Assembly (NCBI GenBank): GCA_963843365.1
Contig: CAWJKG010000002.1
Coordinates: 496,001 to 560,000 of the forward strand
Direction: 5' to 3'
DNA length: 64,000 nt
Origin: Bog-473 sp963843365
Lineage (GTDB): Bacteria; Actinomycetota; Acidimicrobiia; Acidimicrobiales; RAAP-2
A program made the position numbers and the translations under genes. Below are positions 62,001 to 64,000 of the stretch, in pieces (position 1 is the first letter of the stretch; each line of letters opens with the position of its first letter). Below the pieces are notes generated by a model. It was not told the origin of the DNA. It worked only from the letters and a program-made list of their open reading frames with translations, and made no database searches.

Positions 62001-63247
62001 CGTCGCTAACCCTTCACTGGAATGGCGCGCGTTCCGTAGATTCGATTTCGCTGGGTCTTTCTCGACAGGCCAGTCGACCTACGAGGATTGTGGTGAGTAG
62101 TCCAAAGGGAAGTCGAACCGAATTTGTCCCGAAGCGAGGCGGGACCATCTTCTTTGCACCTATGACTACCGACACTCTTACAATCAGATTTCTTGCAGTG
62201 TCCCCTCGATTTTCAGCGGTGCCAACCGGGCCACATACGGTGGGCCTGCCAGCATCACCGAGAGTCCGCCTGCCGGTTGGCCTGTCCTCGGTCAGGGTTC
62301 CAGTCGTCAACGTTGGCTCGTCGTCTTCAACCTCACTGGCACAACCACTTTCTTTGCCTTGTGGCAGCGGTCCCACGATCACAGTGGACACCACACCTAT
62401 GCCCACCCTGGTAACGGGAACACTCGGAGACTTGATCACTCTCCAACCCATGCGTATTCGCACCTGTTCGTCCGCAACGGCATTGACGGCTGGACGCCAC
62501 GTGATCTCGTTCCCACAGGGAGCATTTCGAGTCACCAGTTTGCTCGTCGGTCATACGAGTGAACATTCCACTCATTCCAGCACGCGCAGCACTCACGTAA
62601 CTCTGTGGACCGCGGAGACGCGGAAGCTCACAATCGGAACGGGGCCGGCGGCATATGTCCAAGTCGCGCAAAACTTCAACCCCGGCTGGGTGGCAACCCT
62701 CAATGGCCGCACGCTGAAGGCAGTGACTCTGGGAGGGTGGGAGCAAGGGTGGATCGTGCCAGCGGGAGCATCAGGCGTCATGACAATGACGTTTGTTCCC
62801 GACCACACGTACCGAGCGCTCCTTCTGGTTGGTGGACTCTTCCTTTTACTTCTGCTCATCCTCGCTTTGGCAAAGGGGCGTTCCTCACACCGCGAGGCGG
62901 TCGGACCTCGGAAACGGCTGCCTATGTTCGCCTTAGCCGGTGTCGCGGCTGTCGGAGTCTTCTGCGTGGGTGGCGTTCTCGTCCTTTTGCTGGTTCCTCT
63001 CGTTGCCATCACGTACCGCTGGGGAAGCAGTGTCACTGCCGCGATCGCGGGTCTGAGTTTCAGTCTGGCCGGCGTCATTGTGGCAATTGATCCGGAGGCT
63101 GTTCTTGCGCTGGGAGCGAGGTCAATTGGCTGGCCTGTCGAAGTTTGCGCTGTGACGGCCCTCTGCGCCACTCTGAGTTGCGTCATTGTGGAGGAAGGGC
63201 GACGGCGAACTGCCCGTTCATTTGAGATAGCCGATTCGGATAGTTGA
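59033..63247 (+). CDS. aftD: AftD-type alpha-(1->3)-arabinofuranosyltransferase (DUF3367)
   Basis: A 1404-residue protein, close to the roughly 1400 residues of mycobacterial AftD. The N-terminal GT-C half carries the hallmark IIDDTKLPVIMSPLAWMES, LHLWNQSVASGSV and ETYGYLFPMAPFFGLMHF. Multiple helices continue to about residue 470. A long extracytoplasmic region follows, with a discoidin-like domain (AAAFDGDPSTAWIASS) at about 740-800, and a cluster of C-terminal helices. AftD adds arabinofuranose from decaprenyl-phosphoarabinose to arabinogalactan or LAM. In a lineage not shown to make mycolate walls the polymer is uncertain. Confidence 0.87.
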   Translation: MTDLRTMSTSDPITPTDTESMSDPCTDHMSRWWLVGLAAFFLVVTFVQAPGLIIDDTKLPVIMSPLAWMESSLHLWNQSVASGSVQSETYGYLFPMAPFFGLMHFAHVQVWIAERIWLALLLTAGAWGVIRLAEALGIGKRWARLLGALAYCIAPIVIDWAAVSVALLAVVLLPWVLQPLVVGSRAGSTRQAAAKSGVALALMGGVNATVIVSALPLAVIWLFTRRSGPRRRSLTGWWLACVVLACFWWIAATLLQGKYGYNYLPYTETPTVTTSTGSVFDALRGTSFWQNFDDVGGPLIPGGWTLVTSGIAIVATALVAALGLAGVSRRIPERLFLVTGLSFGVIVITVGYWGQLGGPFSSSVIDLLRGGLGPFRNVAKFSPLVSLPLALGMTSLVSTVSLSARTTRWPNEFIRSHWRSIIGSLAVVAVVFAALPIWQLQLYPSGGFAAIPPYWSQTANWLDSHQGHQTALLVPGANFAEYTWGSPQDEPLSVLASTSVTVRSIIPLGSDGNTDMLSAVENALATGNSQPGLAQYLSRSGIDFVVERNDLNLKATGAIPPAQVHQVLSESPGLVEVAAFGPYLSRSQVAQGDLPVYNSKSYTHLRSVEVFKVEPPASEVQTFPASNPLVVSGSSGSLLTLAGDGVLNGRAAVLADDSHATTTASSVGATWVITDGNQRRATAFGKVDDNVSYLFSAGQTTYHFPPLTYGSLGATNAQTVAAPIGAAFVTASSYGSNTLQLEPSQGPAAAFDGDPSTAWIASSIHGSVNQWASITFDHSVPLSSIVITPLDDSVHRPSIEWVSIKTDRGSVRRHIPGNDTPVQVSIAPGETRHLKVIIDVTHLRGSPANPPEGAGITDIAIPGIKFQQAMQLPSDDLTTFSKPSSAAPLLSFNDPVTNPNLDFTGPISSLQPIARKFILPKSMPATISGTAVPNPGDALQELLTKQMDPLRQTVQISASSWLRDLPRFAPDNLLANSATPWIAGFSDRAPSLTLHWNGARSVDSISLGLSRQASRPTRIVVSSPKGSRTEFVPKRGGTIFFAPMTTDTLTIRFLAVSPRFSAVPTGPHTVGLPASPRVRLPVGLSSVRVPVVNVGSSSSTSLAQPLSLPCGSGPTITVDTTPMPTLVTGTLGDLITLQPMRIRTCSSATALTAGRHVISFPQGAFRVTSLLVGHTSEHSTHSSTRSTHVTLWTAETRKLTIGTGPAAYVQVAQNFNPGWVATLNGRTLKAVTLGGWEQGWIVPAGASGVMTMTFVPDHTYRALLLVGGLFLLLLLILALAKGRSSHREAVGPRKRLPMFALAGVAAVGVFCVGGVLVLLLVPLVAITYRWGSSVTAAIAGLSFSLAGVIVAIDPEAVLALGARSIGWPVEVCAVTALCATLSCVIVEEGRRRTARSFEIADSDS

Positions 63248-63463
63248 TAGACGTCTTCTTCCATCCGCACTCTGACCCGCAGCCACACACGACCGGAACA
63301 CCCATAGAGACTCAGAAAGGCGCCAACGAGTGAATCTGGTGAGTCTCGATGTCGCTGGCATTTACATTTACCGCGCCGCTCCAGCCCCATTGGGAACTGA
63401 GGACCGTCCTTTGAAATCGAAGGTTGAGCCTCTTGGACTGGTCTGCAGAGAGCGCCGACGCAC

Positions 63464-64000
63464 GTGAGTCTTGCTGCCAAGATCCTCGATCGCGTTCCGG
63501 CACGAGTCATGGTGCCTTCGATCGCCTGGCAATATCGCCTTTTCGAGCCCGAACTCAGGAAACTAAGTCAGTTCGTCCCCAATGAGCGCGGCGCGGTCGA
63601 CGTGGGTGTGTGGTGGGGACCATGGACGTGGTGGCTGGCTCGACGGGTTCCAAGGGTGGATTCTTTTGAACCAAATCCCGATGTTGTCGCCCGCGTCGCC
63701 CCGGTGATGCCGCGAAACGTCAACATCCACACAGTCGCATTGAGCAATCAGACAGGGCGATCGAATCTGTGGCTTCCTCCCGGCGGGTCGAGCACAGAGG
63801 GGCGCGCCTCTCTGGAGCCGGAACCTCGAGCTGGGCTGCATTGGCGAACACAGTCAGTGGTGACAAGTCGGTTAGATGACTTCGATCTTGGAGACGTCGG
63901 ATTTGTCAAGATAGATGTTGAGGGTCACGAACTCGCCGTGCTCCAAGGGGCCGAGAATCTGCTCGAGGCTCAACGCCCAGTTCTGATGGTCGAGATAGAA
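63464..64000 (+). CDS. FkbM-family methyltransferase, 3' end cut by window edge
   Basis: An open frame of 179 codons from GTG 63464 to the end of the window; an ATG at 63509 is also possible. It has RGAVDVGVWWGPWTWWLARR (motif I), VDSFEPNPDVVARVAP, and near the right edge VGFVKIDVEGHELAVLQGAE, which is the FkbM signature. FkbM enzymes O-methylate sugars in glycans. The motif I glycine pattern (DVGVWWG) is slightly degenerate compared with DVGANxG. It follows AftD on the same strand. Confidence 0.75.
   Translation, partial: MSLAAKILDRVPARVMVPSIAWQYRLFEPELRKLSQFVPNERGAVDVGVWWGPWTWWLARRVPRVDSFEPNPDVVARVAPVMPRNVNIHTVALSNQTGRSNLWLPPGGSSTEGRASLEPEPRAGLHWRTQSVVTSRLDDFDLGDVGFVKIDVEGHELAVLQGAENLLEAQRPVLMVEIE

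Overview
This 64 kb window is GC-rich DNA from an actinobacterium, probably a soil or aquatic lineage outside the classical mycolate genera. The signs are an F420-type luciferase-like oxidoreductase, an AftD-type arabinofuranosyltransferase, GTG and TTG starts, and many -10 boxes (TANNNT) placed about 7 nt before a start codon, which is the leaderless-mRNA layout. No rRNA, tRNA, CRISPR array or phage genes were seen.

Layout. 1-4087 holds housekeeping genes: a small membrane protein, a hotdog thioesterase, a DUF3052 protein, a methyltransferase, an F420-type oxidoreductase and a frameshifted YcaQ-type gene. 4445-21341 is the first surface-glycan block: a YfhO-like membrane protein, a dolichol-phosphate-type glycosyltransferase (GT), a DUF4012 protein, a PglD/PglE/PglC-like trio for a bacillosamine-type sugar, a GT4, a polysaccharide deacetylase, a PIG-V-like membrane protein, a UDP-HexNAc 6-dehydrogenase and AsnB. 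21389-25969 is a fatty-acid/steroid-type beta-oxidation operon (two acyl-CoA dehydrogenases, two MaoC-type hotdog proteins, a CaiB-type enzyme) behind a strong palindromic operator. 26158-41356 is a second glycan block: three sulfotransferases, several GTs, methyltransferases, a Wzm/Wzt ABC exporter pair and a polytopic membrane protein.

41550-51037 carries two paralogous Wzz/BY-kinase-like polysaccharide co-polymerases with degenerate ATP-binding motifs. One has an enormous Asn/Gly/His-rich tandem-repeat tail. An IS1-type transposase and a GT4 lie between them. 51709-64000 continues with a PglF/CapD-type 4,6-dehydratase, an epimerase, a formyltransferase, GTs, methyltransferases, AftD and the start of an FkbM methyltransferase.

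Taken together, nucleotide-sugar enzymes (PglF, PglE, PglD, UDP-HexNAc dehydrogenase, epimerase, formyltransferase, AsnB) would supply amino, uronic and possibly formylated sugars. A PglC-type transferase would start the chain and the GTs would extend it. Sulfotransferases and methyltransferases would decorate it, and Wzm/Wzt plus the co-polymerases would export it or set its length. Several genes carry single-base frameshifts, which may be sequencing errors or real decay.
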